NCBI GenBank assembly: GCA_030698575.1
Contig: JAUYMQ010000612.1
Location: 1 to 12,379 of the forward strand
DNA length: 12,379 bases
From: Deltaproteobacteria bacterium
Lineage (GTDB): Bacteria > JAUYMQ01
Direction of reading: 5' to 3'
In this document: positions 1 to 5,786 of the stretch, in pieces
Layout: each line of letters starts with the position of its first letter
How positions within the stretch are numbered: the stretch's first letter is position 1
Notes under the pieces: model-generated
Database searches by the model: none
Seen by the model: the letters and a program-made list of their open reading frames with translations, nothing else
Told to the model about the DNA's origin: nothing
Made by a program: the position numbers and the translations under genes

Positions 1-89
1 CACGGCATAGGTCCTGCAGACTGAAAACACGCCCCCCGAGCGTGCTTGCCGTGGTCCTCATTCTTCAGGGCCGTCTTCAGGAGACAGCA

Positions 90-641
90 ATGCAGACAGC
101 AGAAGAAAAGAGAGCGGCGCGTTTGGAGTACAAACGCTCCCCGGAGGGCCGGGCCAAGCGTAAGGCCTATGACTCGACGCCCTGGGGGCGTGCACAGCAG
201 AAGGCGTGCACCGACCGGTACAGGGCGGCGCATCCTGATAGGGTGAAAGCCAGTAAGAACTCGCCCGCCGCGAAAAGGGCGGCCGCTAGGTATCGCCGTA
301 GCCCAGCGGGCAAGGCTAGGCAGAGGGCGCGCGATCTGAGGCCGGAGCGAGTGGCCGCACAGAAAGCGGCTTTGGCGAAACGCCGGCGTTTCTCGCCCGA
401 TCAGATCGGCATCCTGCTCCACTACCAGGATCACACATGCGGCATCTGTGGGTGCACGATCGCGGCATCAGCGGCATGCGACCACGACCACACCACGGGT
501 GAGTATCGCGGCCTGCTTTGCATGCCGTGCAACGTCACTGAGGGTTATATCCGCAAGAGCGGGTTGACTCCTGCGGAATACGGCGCGAGGCTCGAGGCCT
601 ACCTCGCGAATCCGCCGGCCAGTATCTTCGAATTAGTTTGA
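90..641 (+). CDS. Endonuclease VII-type HNH nuclease with basic repeat N-terminus
   Basis: This 183-residue protein has the recombination endonuclease VII signature in its C-terminal half. It carries a Zn knuckle C117-x2-C120, a DHDH catalytic cluster at 131-134, then RGLLC (140-144) with C147 and N148. Known members of this family (T4 gp49 type) cut branched DNA such as Holliday junctions, and relatives behave as free-standing homing nucleases. Residues 1-100 are very rich in Arg, Lys and Ala and contain imperfect copies of a Y-x-R-S-P-x-G-R/K-A unit, probably a DNA-contact segment. I chose the ATG at 90 because AGGAGA lies 5 nt upstream. The reading frame opens earlier, at a GTG at 42, but that codon has no ribosome site. 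The gene is followed by a 164-base spacer and the small genes leading to terS. The nuclease fold is well supported; its biological role (packaging, resolution or homing) is not decided by the sequence. Confidence 0.88.
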   Translation: MQTAEEKRAARLEYKRSPEGRAKRKAYDSTPWGRAQQKACTDRYRAAHPDRVKASKNSPAAKRAAARYRRSPAGKARQRARDLRPERVAAQKAALAKRRRFSPDQIGILLHYQDHTCGICGCTIAASAACDHDHTTGEYRGLLCMPCNVTEGYIRKSGLTPAEYGARLEAYLANPPASIFELV

Positions 642-644
642 TCA

Positions 645-662
645 GCCCTCTTTGATAAGGGC
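645..662 (+). terminator. Weak hairpin after the first endonuclease gene
   Basis: GCCCT (645-649) pairs with AGGGC (658-662) around an 8-nt loop just after the stop codon at 641. No T tract follows, so it is at best a weak or factor-dependent terminator, or an mRNA end-protecting hairpin. I see nothing else clear in the rest of the 642-805 spacer. Confidence 0.25.
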
Positions 663-805
663 ATCCATCCTAGGCCCATGAGGCGCTTTGATAACCGGAT
701 GGTGTCCCTATCCAAGAGGGTGTCTACCAGGCGAACGCCTCTGGCGAGCCACGCATATCGCGGGCGAACTTCCCGCACACCCTCTCACTCTCAAGGACAA
801 CCCGC

Positions 806-1087
806 ATGGCAATGGGCATGATGGACGCAGGCACGATGGATGCGGGCGCGATGTCGCCGGCCTCGGCAGGCGGCGATCTCTCGCAAGGCTACTGTATCGA
901 GGTCAGCGTGCTCCCTGATGGTGGCTTCCAGGTGAGTGGCCCGGGACCGCTGAAGACCGAGGAGTACACCGGCGAGATGCTAGACAGCATTGGCGCCGCT
1001 CTCAAGGCGGTGATAGCGATCATCAAGGACAATCCGGTCGCGGGCGATGACACCGCGCAGATGAGCGCAGGCTATGCCGCGCGCTGA
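806..1087 (+). CDS. Small phage protein of unknown function
   Basis: I do not recognise a named family for this 93-residue protein. The ATG at 806 has AAGGA at 793-797, 8 nt upstream, which is convincing. The first ~16 residues are Met/Ala/Gly/Asp-rich with an imperfect tandem M-D-A-G unit. The middle (GYCIEVSVLPDGGFQVSG) looks like a short beta hairpin, and residues ~55-75 look helical (MLDSIGAALKAVIAII). No membrane segment, signal peptide or metal site is evident. The gene overlaps the next one by 14 nt, so the two are probably translated together and co-expressed with terS. A small virion or packaging accessory role is possible but is only a guess from position. Confidence 0.7.
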   Translation: MAMGMMDAGTMDAGAMSPASAGGDLSQGYCIEVSVLPDGGFQVSGPGPLKTEEYTGEMLDSIGAALKAVIAIIKDNPVAGDDTAQMSAGYAAR

Positions 1088-1289
1088 GATACTACTCGAG
1101 GACAGCGAGACCGAGGGCGCACATGTGCGCTTTGTGTTCCCCGACGGATTTGATGCGAAGTCGCCCTCACATCAGATGTGCAATATCATCCGGTCGCAGT
1201 TGGATGACCTCGCGGCCGAGGGCGTGCTCAAGTCACTGCCAATCGAGGGCGATGCGGTTGACGCCCTCGTTGACTCGGCCAAGTTGTAA
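1074..1289 (+). CDS. Small acidic protein of unknown function
   Basis: A 71-residue, rather acidic protein starting at ATG 1074, inside the last codons of the preceding gene. The ribosome site is weak (GCGCAGG region just upstream), so translational coupling to the upstream gene is the likely route. The sequence shows an N-terminal strand-like part (HVRFVFPDGFD) and a helical second half (MCNIIRSQLDDLAAEG). There are no recognisable catalytic motifs. Its stop codon TAA (1287-1289) lies within the TAAGGA ribosome site of the terminase small subunit gene, which supports one polycistronic unit. Function unknown. Confidence 0.65.
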   Translation: MPRAEILLEDSETEGAHVRFVFPDGFDAKSPSHQMCNIIRSQLDDLAAEGVLKSLPIEGDAVDALVDSAKL

Positions 1290-1299
1290 GGATTAGCAA

Positions 1300-1815
1300 G
1301 TGGCGCTGACGGCTAAGCAGGAGGCGTTTGCCCGGGCTGTTGCTATTGGTGGCATGAATCAAACGGCTGCTTACGCAAGTACATACGAAGTTGGCAAATC
1401 AACCCAGAAGAGCATTCAAGACTCAGCCTCTCGGCTGGCGGCAGAGCCCCAGGTCAAAGCCAGGATTAAGCTGCTAACAGAGAGAGCGGCGGGCGTCGCC
1501 GTGAAAAAGGCGGGGCTCACGCTCGCGCAGTCAATGGCTGAGGCTGAGAGCCTGCTCGAGGATGCCCAGGCCCTGGGCCAGATCAGTGCCGGCGTTGCCG
1601 CTGCCAAGCTGCGTGCCCAGCTTGCGGGGCATCTCGTTGAAAAGAAAGAAGAAAAGACAGGTCCGCTCACTGATATGGACGTGACCTCGCTCCTGGCCTT
1701 GAAGGCCGAAGTGCAGGCCCAGCTTCAGCGGAACAAGGATGCCCTGGACCTGGTTGGTGACCTCGAGTCGCACGTCGCTGTGCCCTTGCCCCTCATGCGT
1801 AGGGTTATCGGCTAG
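1300..1815 (+). CDS. terS: Terminase small subunit
   Basis: The small terminase subunit binds the phage packaging site and hands DNA to the large subunit. The 171-residue product begins LTAKQEAFARAVAIGG followed by N-Q-T-A-A-Y, the pattern of the Terminase_2 family, whose N-terminal helix-turn-helix recognises DNA. Residues ~35-60 (SIQDSASRLAAEPQVKARI) continue the family's helical region with the usual 'A..p.V..ri' element. The rest is helical, ending in a Gln/Leu-rich segment that may drive ring oligomerisation. The length fits the family. The start is a GTG with TAAGGA at 1287-1292, 7 nt upstream. terL does not follow directly: about 1.4 kb containing a structured spacer, a nuclease gene and three small genes lies between them. 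The call rests on family pattern plus context. Confidence 0.85.
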   Translation: MALTAKQEAFARAVAIGGMNQTAAYASTYEVGKSTQKSIQDSASRLAAEPQVKARIKLLTERAAGVAVKKAGLTLAQSMAEAESLLEDAQALGQISAGVAAAKLRAQLAGHLVEKKEEKTGPLTDMDVTSLLALKAEVQAQLQRNKDALDLVGDLESHVAVPLPLMRRVIG

Positions 1816-1830
1816 CGAGTCCTACTACAG

Positions 1831-1888
1831 GCACCAGTGATGCGTGTATTATCAATGGCTTAGGCCGTGATTGGTACACGCATGGTGC
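1831..1888. repeat. Long imperfect hairpin, 58 nt
   Basis: The outer stem GCACC (1831-1835) pairs with GGTGC (1884-1888). A 4-nt bulge (1836-1839) follows. ATGCGTGTA (1840-1848) then pairs perfectly with TACACGCAT (1875-1883). Inside are two G-T wobbles and an A-T pair, a 3x3 internal loop, and a distal stem (1855-1859 with 1864-1868) capped by the tetraloop TTAG (1860-1863). Pairing on both strands makes it a candidate RNA element or protein-binding site. No T tract follows, so a simple intrinsic terminator is unlikely. Confidence 0.7.
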
Positions 1889-1890
1889 AC

Positions 1891-1927
1891 TCGTGCGCGT
1901 GATCGTCACCTGACGCGCGCCGCACGA
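1891..1927. repeat. Second inverted repeat downstream of terS
   Basis: TCGTGCG near 1891-1897 pairs with CGCACGA near 1921-1927 (7 bp). An inner alternative stem pairs GCGCGT with ACGCGC around a 12-nt loop. The two pairings compete in part, so the exact fold is uncertain. It lies 2 nt after the larger hairpin. Confidence 0.5.
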
Positions 1928-1957
1928 CGGGCGTTCGGTTGACCACCCTTTCGGGCA

Positions 1958-2002
1958 GGGGGCCGGCCCTCCCTTTTTCCAGGCCGGCGCCGCGCGGCCC
2001 CC
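1958..2002. repeat. Very GC-rich nested inverted repeat
   Basis: GGGGGCC (1958-1964) is complementary to GGCCCCC (1996-2002). Within it GCCGGCC (1962-1968) is complementary to GGCCGGC (1982-1988), with a pyrimidine-rich loop containing CCCTTTTTCC. The two stems share bases 1962-1964, so they are alternatives or a partial nest. Either would be very stable. Confidence 0.6.
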
Positions 2003-2125
2003 ACCCGGCACCCCCGCGGCGATGGGACCCGCGGCGTGGGTACCCATATCACGTGGCGATAGAGGGTCTAACAAAAATTTTTCTTCTGAATCAACGAACT
2101 TGCTATTTTTTACAAGGAGCGTCTG

Positions 2126-2479
2126 TTGCCCTCTCTCGATCGAGCTGTGCGCCGCGCCACCGAGAAGAGGTATATCCAGCGCCACCCCGATAAGCGCAAG
2201 GTTATAAAAAAAGACGCAAAATTGCGTGCCCTTGGATTCGCAAAGGGCGAATACCAAGAGGCCCTTCTACTCCAAGGCAATCGCTGTGCGATATGCGCCG
2301 TGGACTTCGCTTCTATCTCCTCGCGCCAAGTGTGCGCTGACCATGATCACGCCACCGGCCAGGCGCGCGGGGTCCTTTGCAACAATTGCAACACGGCCAT
2401 CGGGATGCTGAAGGACTCGCCAGAACGGCTCCTCGCTGCGGTTCGGTATCTGGAGCACCCGCCACTCAGTCTCGTCTAG
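2126..2479 (+). CDS. Endonuclease VII-type HNH nuclease (short form)
   Basis: A 117-residue protein with a complete endonuclease VII core: Zn knuckle C54-x2-C57, DHDH at 72-75, RGVLC at 81-85, then C88 and N89, followed by a helical tail (LLAAVRYLEHPP). The short N-terminus is basic (KRKVIKKDAKLRALG). The start is TTG at 2126. It is rare, but AAGGAG at 2114-2119 sits 6 nt upstream, and the frame is closed by TGA at 2087-2089, so no better start exists. Known relatives cleave branched DNA or act as homing nucleases. This copy shares the core but not the repeat-rich N-terminus of the nuclease at 90-641. Its place between terS and terL, just after a structured spacer, fits either a mobile nuclease or a factor used in packaging. 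The family call is firm; the role is inferred. Confidence 0.88.
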   Translation: MPSLDRAVRRATEKRYIQRHPDKRKVIKKDAKLRALGFAKGEYQEALLLQGNRCAICAVDFASISSRQVCADHDHATGQARGVLCNNCNTAIGMLKDSPERLLAAVRYLEHPPLSLV

Positions 2480-2548
2480 CCACAAGTTCTGCGGTGCGAA
2501 GCGCTGGTCCCTGACCATGCCTGCCCAAAGCGGTAGCGATCCCCCGTC

Positions 2549-2560
2549 GGGCTTCGGCCT
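2549..2560 (+). other. Small UUCG tetraloop hairpin
   Basis: GGGC (2549-2552) and GCCT (2557-2560) close a TTCG loop, a C(UUCG)G-type stable hairpin in RNA. It ends immediately before a GTG at 2561, where a ribosome site would be needed. This argues against that GTG as the main start of the following gene. Confidence 0.4.
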
Positions 2561-2599
2561 GTGCTACTGCCGCCGCACTTTTACAACTCGGAGCCCCAG

Positions 2600-2866
2600 T
2601 TGAGAACGTGGTTTTTGGTGCTCAAGACGTGGCGTATTCGCCACATCCCCGCCGACGGACCGTGCTGGAAGGGCGAGATACAGGTGGGCCCATTCCTTAT
2701 CGGCTGGCAGTCCCGTGCTACCGCCACCGCGATTCAACAACCTGGAGCCCGCGTGAAAGCCACCCTGCAATTCATTCGTGACGTGCTGATGATGGCTTTC
2801 GCGATCGTCGCCGGCAGCGTGGTCTTCGTTGTCGCTGTCATCGGCGCCATAAGGAGAAAGAAGTGA
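2600..2866 (+). CDS. Small C-terminal membrane-anchored protein
   Basis: An 88-residue protein of unknown function. Residues 1-40 are aromatic and basic (RTWFLVLKTWRIRHIP, then GPFLIGW). The C-terminus has one clear transmembrane segment (MMAFAIVAGSVVFVVAVIGA) ending in a positive RRKK tail. I chose the TTG at 2600 because GGAG at 2590-2593 lies 6 nt upstream and the codon overlaps the stop of a 28-codon reading frame (2517-2603). The frame also contains a GTG at 2561, which lacks a ribosome site and follows a hairpin. A second internal GTG at 2753 has GGAG 5 nt upstream and could yield a ~37-residue membrane peptide alone. The stop overlaps the next start (GTGA). A lysis or membrane accessory role is possible, but no holin or spanin hallmark is decisive. 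Confidence 0.6.
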   Translation: MRTWFLVLKTWRIRHIPADGPCWKGEIQVGPFLIGWQSRATATAIQQPGARVKATLQFIRDVLMMAFAIVAGSVVFVVAVIGAIRRKK

Positions 2867-3021
2867 TCGCCTCCGCCCCACAGGCCCCCGCCACGCTACC
2901 CGAGCCCACCAGCATGGCCGTCTGGGTCCAGGTAAAGGTCCCGGTCGATAAAGGGTGCGCCATCTGCCGCAAATCCGGACTATGCGTCTGTGTCTTCGCA
3001 GGCAACGATACGGTCCACTGA
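2863..3021 (+). CDS. Cys-rich mini-protein (52 aa), possible zinc knuckle
   Basis: A short gene starting at GTG 2863 with a strong AAGGAG (2851-2856) 6 nt upstream. It overlaps the upstream stop by 4 nt. The product has a Pro/Ala-rich first 17 residues, a strand-like WVQVKVPV stretch, and a tight cysteine cluster C32-x2-C35-x5-C41-x-C43. Four closely spaced cysteines suggest a metal-binding knuckle, although disulphides cannot be excluded. No family is recognised. The ribosome site and overlap make expression likely. The position just before terL suggests a packaging or host-takeover accessory, which is inference only. Confidence 0.6.
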   Translation: MIASAPQAPATLPEPTSMAVWVQVKVPVDKGCAICRKSGLCVCVFAGNDTVH

Positions 3022-3022
3022 C

Positions 3023-3217
3023 GTGAACGAGTACTACCCCGATTACTGGACGGCGCCGCGCGTGCCCTCGCCAGATCCGCATTATCTTCGGTCGGCGGTA
3101 CCCGCTGGCCGCTGGGTGTTCGTTCCGGATCACCCGGCGCCTTATGTGCCACCCTGGGTTCCCTCCATTACGGAGCCATACATACCGCCCTGGCTGCCGA
3201 ACACGATCGTTTGCTGA
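3023..3217 (+). CDS. Pro/Trp/Tyr-rich small protein
   Basis: A 64-residue product starting at GTG 3023, one base after the stop of the Cys-rich mini-gene. Its stop TGA shares a base with the terL ATG (TGATG at 3215-3219). It is rich in Pro, Trp and Tyr. The C-terminal third holds two similar units, YVPPWVPSITEP and YIPPWLPNTI. No membrane segment or known domain is visible. The frame also opens at GTG 2990, which would add 11 residues but overlaps the previous gene; neither start has a clear ribosome site, so coupling is assumed. Function unknown; the WPP-like repeats could form an extended protein-binding tail. Confidence 0.5.
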   Translation: MNEYYPDYWTAPRVPSPDPHYLRSAVPAGRWVFVPDHPAPYVPPWVPSITEPYIPPWLPNTIVC

Positions 3218-4668
3218 TGCTGGTCGCCACAGATACCGCGTCCCTGCAACGGCAGAACAACGAAATCGAGCGAGCGCTCTCGTACAACCAGCTCGCGCAG
3301 TACGTACCGTATCCCAAGCAGTTGGAGTTCCATTCCGCGGGCGCGAACCCGGATGTCCGGGAGCGTTTGCTGATCGCCGGGAACCAGTTGGGCAAGACGC
3401 TTTCCGCCTCCCGCGAGGCGGCGATGCACGCAACAGGCCTGTACCCCAGCTGGTGGCCAGGTGTGCGCTTCCTCAAACCGACCACCGGGTGGGCGGCATC
3501 CATTACTTCGCAAGGCACGCGCGACACTGTACAGCGGATGTTGCTCGGCCGCCCTGGTGAGTTCGGCACCGGCTCGATACCGAAGGCCTCGATCATCGAG
3601 GTCAAGAAGGCGACCCACGGGGTCGCGGACTCGGTAGAGACGATCACCGTCCGGCACCACCCGACGGGGGGCACCAGCCGGATCACACTCAAGACCTATG
3701 ATCAAGGCAGAGAACGCTGGCAGGGCGACACGCTTAATTGGGTTTGGTTTGATGAGGAGCCGCCCGAGGACATCCATACCGAGGGTATGACCCGCACGAA
3801 TGCTACCGGCGGCATTGGGTTCATGACCTTCACACCGTTGCTCGGCATGAGCACGGTCGTTAAGTGGTTCCTAATCGATAAAGCACAGGGCACCCACGTC
3901 ACGACGATGACGATCGAGGATGCGCTCCACTACACGCCGGAGCAGCGCGTCAATATCATCGCCGCCTACCCGGCGCACGAGCGCGATGCTCGCGCGCGCG
4001 GGAAGCCGATCATGGGGTCCGGTTTAGTCTTCCCGTTTGAAGATGAGTTGATCGCGGAACCCCCGTTGCAAATTCCAGACCATTGGCCACGGATCGTGGG
4101 AATTGATCTGGGATACGGACACCCGTTTGCCGCGGTCTGGATTGCGTGGGATAGGGATACCGACACAGCCCATCTCTACGATACATACCGCCGGAAGGAA
4201 GCCACGCCCATTACCCACTCCGCGGTGATCCGCGCGAAGGGCGCCTGGATACCGGTCGCGTTCCCGCACGACGGTGAGAACCGCGACGGCCGCAATAGCG
4301 GTCTGACCGTCGCGCAGCAGTTCCGCGACCTCGGCTGCAACATGCTGAAGGTGCGCGCGACGCACCCGCCCGCGAAGGGGCAGAAAGAAGGTGATGGTGG
4401 CATCTCGCTTGAAGCTGGTCTCAGCGACATGTTCGATCGCATGCAGACCGGGCGCCTGAAGGTCGCCAAACACCTTGCCGATTTCTTCGAGGAGAAGAGC
4501 ATGTACCACCGCAAGGATGGCCTGGTGGTCAAGGAAGGTGACGATATTTTATCGGCCACTCGCATCGCGTTGATGATGCTGCGCTTCGCGAAGGTAAAAC
4601 AGGCTCCGCGCGAAGCCGCGATTCCGGGGTTCAAACCGACTGTAAGGGGTGTGGGGATGCTCGGATGA
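3217..4668 (+). CDS. terL: Terminase large subunit (packaging ATPase and nuclease)
   Basis: This 483-residue motor cuts concatemeric DNA and pumps it into the capsid through the portal. The N-terminal ATPase has an adenine-binding YPKQLEFH element (32-39), Walker A GNQLGKT (55-61), Walker B VWFDEE (176-181) with the catalytic Glu, and a coupling motif MTFTPLLG near 205-212. The RNase H-like nuclease begins at RIVGIDLGYGHP, with D297 as first acidic residue. HDGE near 351-354 and GDD at 441-443 in the GDDILSATR segment supply the other acidic positions. All key residues are present and the length is normal. I prefer the ATG at 3217 over the TTG at 3211 because it overlaps the upstream stop. 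There is no strong ribosome site, so coupling is likely. It overlaps the downstream HNH gene by 4 nt. Confidence 0.95.
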   Translation: MLVATDTASLQRQNNEIERALSYNQLAQYVPYPKQLEFHSAGANPDVRERLLIAGNQLGKTLSASREAAMHATGLYPSWWPGVRFLKPTTGWAASITSQGTRDTVQRMLLGRPGEFGTGSIPKASIIEVKKATHGVADSVETITVRHHPTGGTSRITLKTYDQGRERWQGDTLNWVWFDEEPPEDIHTEGMTRTNATGGIGFMTFTPLLGMSTVVKWFLIDKAQGTHVTTMTIEDALHYTPEQRVNIIAAYPAHERDARARGKPIMGSGLVFPFEDELIAEPPLQIPDHWPRIVGIDLGYGHPFAAVWIAWDRDTDTAHLYDTYRRKEATPITHSAVIRAKGAWIPVAFPHDGENRDGRNSGLTVAQQFRDLGCNMLKVRATHPPAKGQKEGDGGISLEAGLSDMFDRMQTGRLKVAKHLADFFEEKSMYHRKDGLVVKEGDDILSATRIALMMLRFAKVKQAPREAAIPGFKPTVRGVGMLG

Positions 4669-5312
4669 AGATCTGTTCGGTTTGTGCAGTGGATAAGGAA
4701 GAGAGCGAGTTCTACAAGATGGGCGCCGGGCATCGTGCCCGTTGCAAGAAGTGCGACAGCGCGGACTCCGCTGCTTGGCGCGCGGCGAACAAAGAGTATG
4801 ACACCGCGAGAAACGCTGCTTGGCGCTTGGCCAACCCGGAGCAAACCGCGGCCGCTAAGAAAGTCTGGCACCAAGCCCACCGAAGCGAGGCGAATAAGCG
4901 TCGCAGAGGATGGAGCGATGAGAAGCGGGCGGAAGTTAAGGTGGTAGCCAAAAAGTATCGGGCGACAAACGCCGAAAAAATAAAAGTAACAGAGCGTGCG
5001 TGGGTTGCGAATAATCGGGAAAAGGTGAATGCAGGGAACGCCGCTTGGAAGAAAGCGAACCCAGCAAAAATTGCAGCGATCAACGCGCGCCGCGAAGCCG
5101 ATAAGATCCGCGCCACCCCCGCGTGGGCCGACCTCGAGGCGATCAAGGACGTTTACGCGGAGGCCGCGTACTTCGGCATGCACGTCGACCATATCGTTCC
5201 CTTGCGCGGGAGGACCGTCTGCGGTCTCCACGTCTGGGACAACCTGCAGTTGCTCACGCCGAAAGAGAACATAGCCAAGGGCAACCGCCACTGGCCAGGG
5301 ATGTCCGGCTGA
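4665..5312 (+). CDS. HNH endonuclease with N-terminal zinc knuckle and helical repeats
   Basis: A 215-residue protein in three parts. Residues 4-30 hold two CxxC pairs (C4, C7, C27, C30), a probable zinc finger. Residues 37-145 are a basic helical stretch of imperfect ~16-18-residue units built on A-W-R/K-x-A-N-P/x-E/K. The C-terminus is a classical HNH: H173-V-D175-H176-I-V-P-L, G182, W191-D-N193-L, N202-x2-K205. HNH proteins cleave DNA, and some HNH proteins encoded beside terminases are known to be needed for cos cleavage and packaging in other phages. The start ATG lies in a 4-nt overlap with the terL stop (ATGA), so the two are translationally coupled. This core differs from the two endonuclease VII-type genes upstream, so the three are not simple duplicates. 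Confidence 0.9.
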   Translation: MKICSVCAVDKEESEFYKMGAGHRARCKKCDSADSAAWRAANKEYDTARNAAWRLANPEQTAAAKKVWHQAHRSEANKRRRGWSDEKRAEVKVVAKKYRATNAEKIKVTERAWVANNREKVNAGNAAWKKANPAKIAAINARREADKIRATPAWADLEAIKDVYAEAAYFGMHVDHIVPLRGRTVCGLHVWDNLQLLTPKENIAKGNRHWPGMSG

Positions 5313-5313
5313 C

Positions 5314-5332
5314 CTTTTGTACTATACAAAAG
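5314..5332. promoter_or_regulatory. Perfect 8-bp palindromic hairpin after the HNH gene
   Basis: CTTTTGTA (5314-5321) and TACAAAAG (5325-5332) flank a 3-nt CTA. The element begins 2 nt after the HNH stop codon and is AT-rich in a GC-rich neighbourhood. It lacks a T tract. It contains a TACTAT string resembling a -10 box, but no good -35 is seen. An operator or weak terminator is plausible. Confidence 0.4.
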
Positions 5333-5350
5333 ATGAAAAGGGTAGTACGC

Positions 5351-5369
5351 CGTTCACTTTCCGTGAACG
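5351..5369. promoter_or_regulatory. Second palindromic hairpin before the secreted-protein gene
   Basis: CGTTCAC (5351-5357) and GTGAACG (5363-5369) flank a TTTCC loop. It has the same total size (19 nt) as the hairpin at 5314-5332 but a different sequence. It lies about 30 nt before the start of the next gene, where it could act as an operator or mRNA structure. Confidence 0.4.
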
Positions 5370-5399
5370 AATCTAATTACTGAACAGAGGATGGGCCAA

Positions 5400-5768
5400 G
5401 TGAAAAGGATCATTGCTTTCGTATTCACGATGCTGTGCGCGCTCTCCGCGTTCGCGGTCGACGGCAGCAGTGTGCAGGCCAGCGACGGCCAGGGGACGGT
5501 TATCACGCTGACGCTAGACGTCTGCGGAAACCCGGCGATACTGGACAAGATCAAGGAGATCAACCCGGACATCGTTGCCCGCGGAGGGGAACCCCTCGAC
5601 GCCAACAACTTTCATTCGGGTGCCTTGCTCTATCAGGGCACCTCGTACGGCGCCTGCTGGACGATGGTGGGCGATGATGTGGTCGGTATCCTCGCTGATG
5701 CGGACGAGAGAGGTGTGCTCTCCATGTTCGTCCCCGGGACAGCCTTCCGCAGTACGCGTGGTATCTAA
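5400..5768 (+). CDS. Small secreted protein with Sec signal peptide
   Basis: A 122-residue protein whose first 19 residues form a textbook signal peptide: MKRI, a hydrophobic core (AFVFTMLCALSA), and a probable cut after AFA before VDG. The GTG at 5400 is preferred over the ATG at 5391. AGAGG (5386-5390) gives good spacing only to 5400, and the GTG start places KR right at the N-terminus as expected. There is no lipobox in the right form. The mature part has strand-like VITLTLDV, a helix (AILDKIKEIN) and two cysteines (DVCGN and GACWT) that could pair in the periplasm. It sits in a morphogenesis cluster, so it may be a periplasm-acting phage factor or a cargo gene. No family recognised. Confidence 0.75.
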   Translation: MKRIIAFVFTMLCALSAFAVDGSSVQASDGQGTVITLTLDVCGNPAILDKIKEINPDIVARGGEPLDANNFHSGALLYQGTSYGACWTMVGDDVVGILADADERGVLSMFVPGTAFRSTRGI

Positions 5769-5786
5769 ACATCAAAGGACACAAAC

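Larger units (their letters stand above)
1816..2113. other. Structured non-coding region between terS and the second endonuclease gene
   Basis: About 300 bases without a credible gene. It contains at least three strong inverted repeats: 1831-1888, a stem around 1890-1927, and 1958-2002. It also has a near-perfect direct repeat of CCCGCGGCG (2013-2021 and 2028-2036). It ends in an abrupt AT-rich patch at about 2070-2113 that includes AAAAATTTTT. The forward frames crossing it start with poor codons and have no ribosome sites. A long minus-strand frame (1805-2257) runs through it but overlaps the clear nuclease gene. Plausible roles are a packaging initiation (pac/cos) site, a structured RNA or leader, or the footprint of a mobile nuclease insertion. 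The sequence alone does not choose. Confidence 0.6.

Noticed and set aside
678-821. 47-codon basic frame starting ATG 678 in the spacer before the 806 gene
   Set aside because: No ribosome site, and it runs 16 nt into the next gene in another frame; composition is not protein-like beyond the first residues.
1816-2113. tRNA or group I intron in the structured spacer
   Set aside because: No T-loop or acceptor arm pattern fits a tRNA, and no recognisable intron core or split gene is present; terS is complete.
1805-2257. 150-codon open frame on the minus strand across the structured spacer
   Set aside because: It overlaps the well-supported nuclease at 2126-2479, has no ribosome site, and its sequence is low-complexity Pro/Gly/Ala where the spacer is GC-rich.
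2517-2603. 28-codon frame ending in a TTGA overlap with the membrane-protein start
   Set aside because: The overlap is suggestive, but there is no ribosome site and the product is very short; kept only as a note.
5333-5383. 16-codon frame between the twin hairpins
   Set aside because: Too short, no ribosome site, and it spans the second hairpin.
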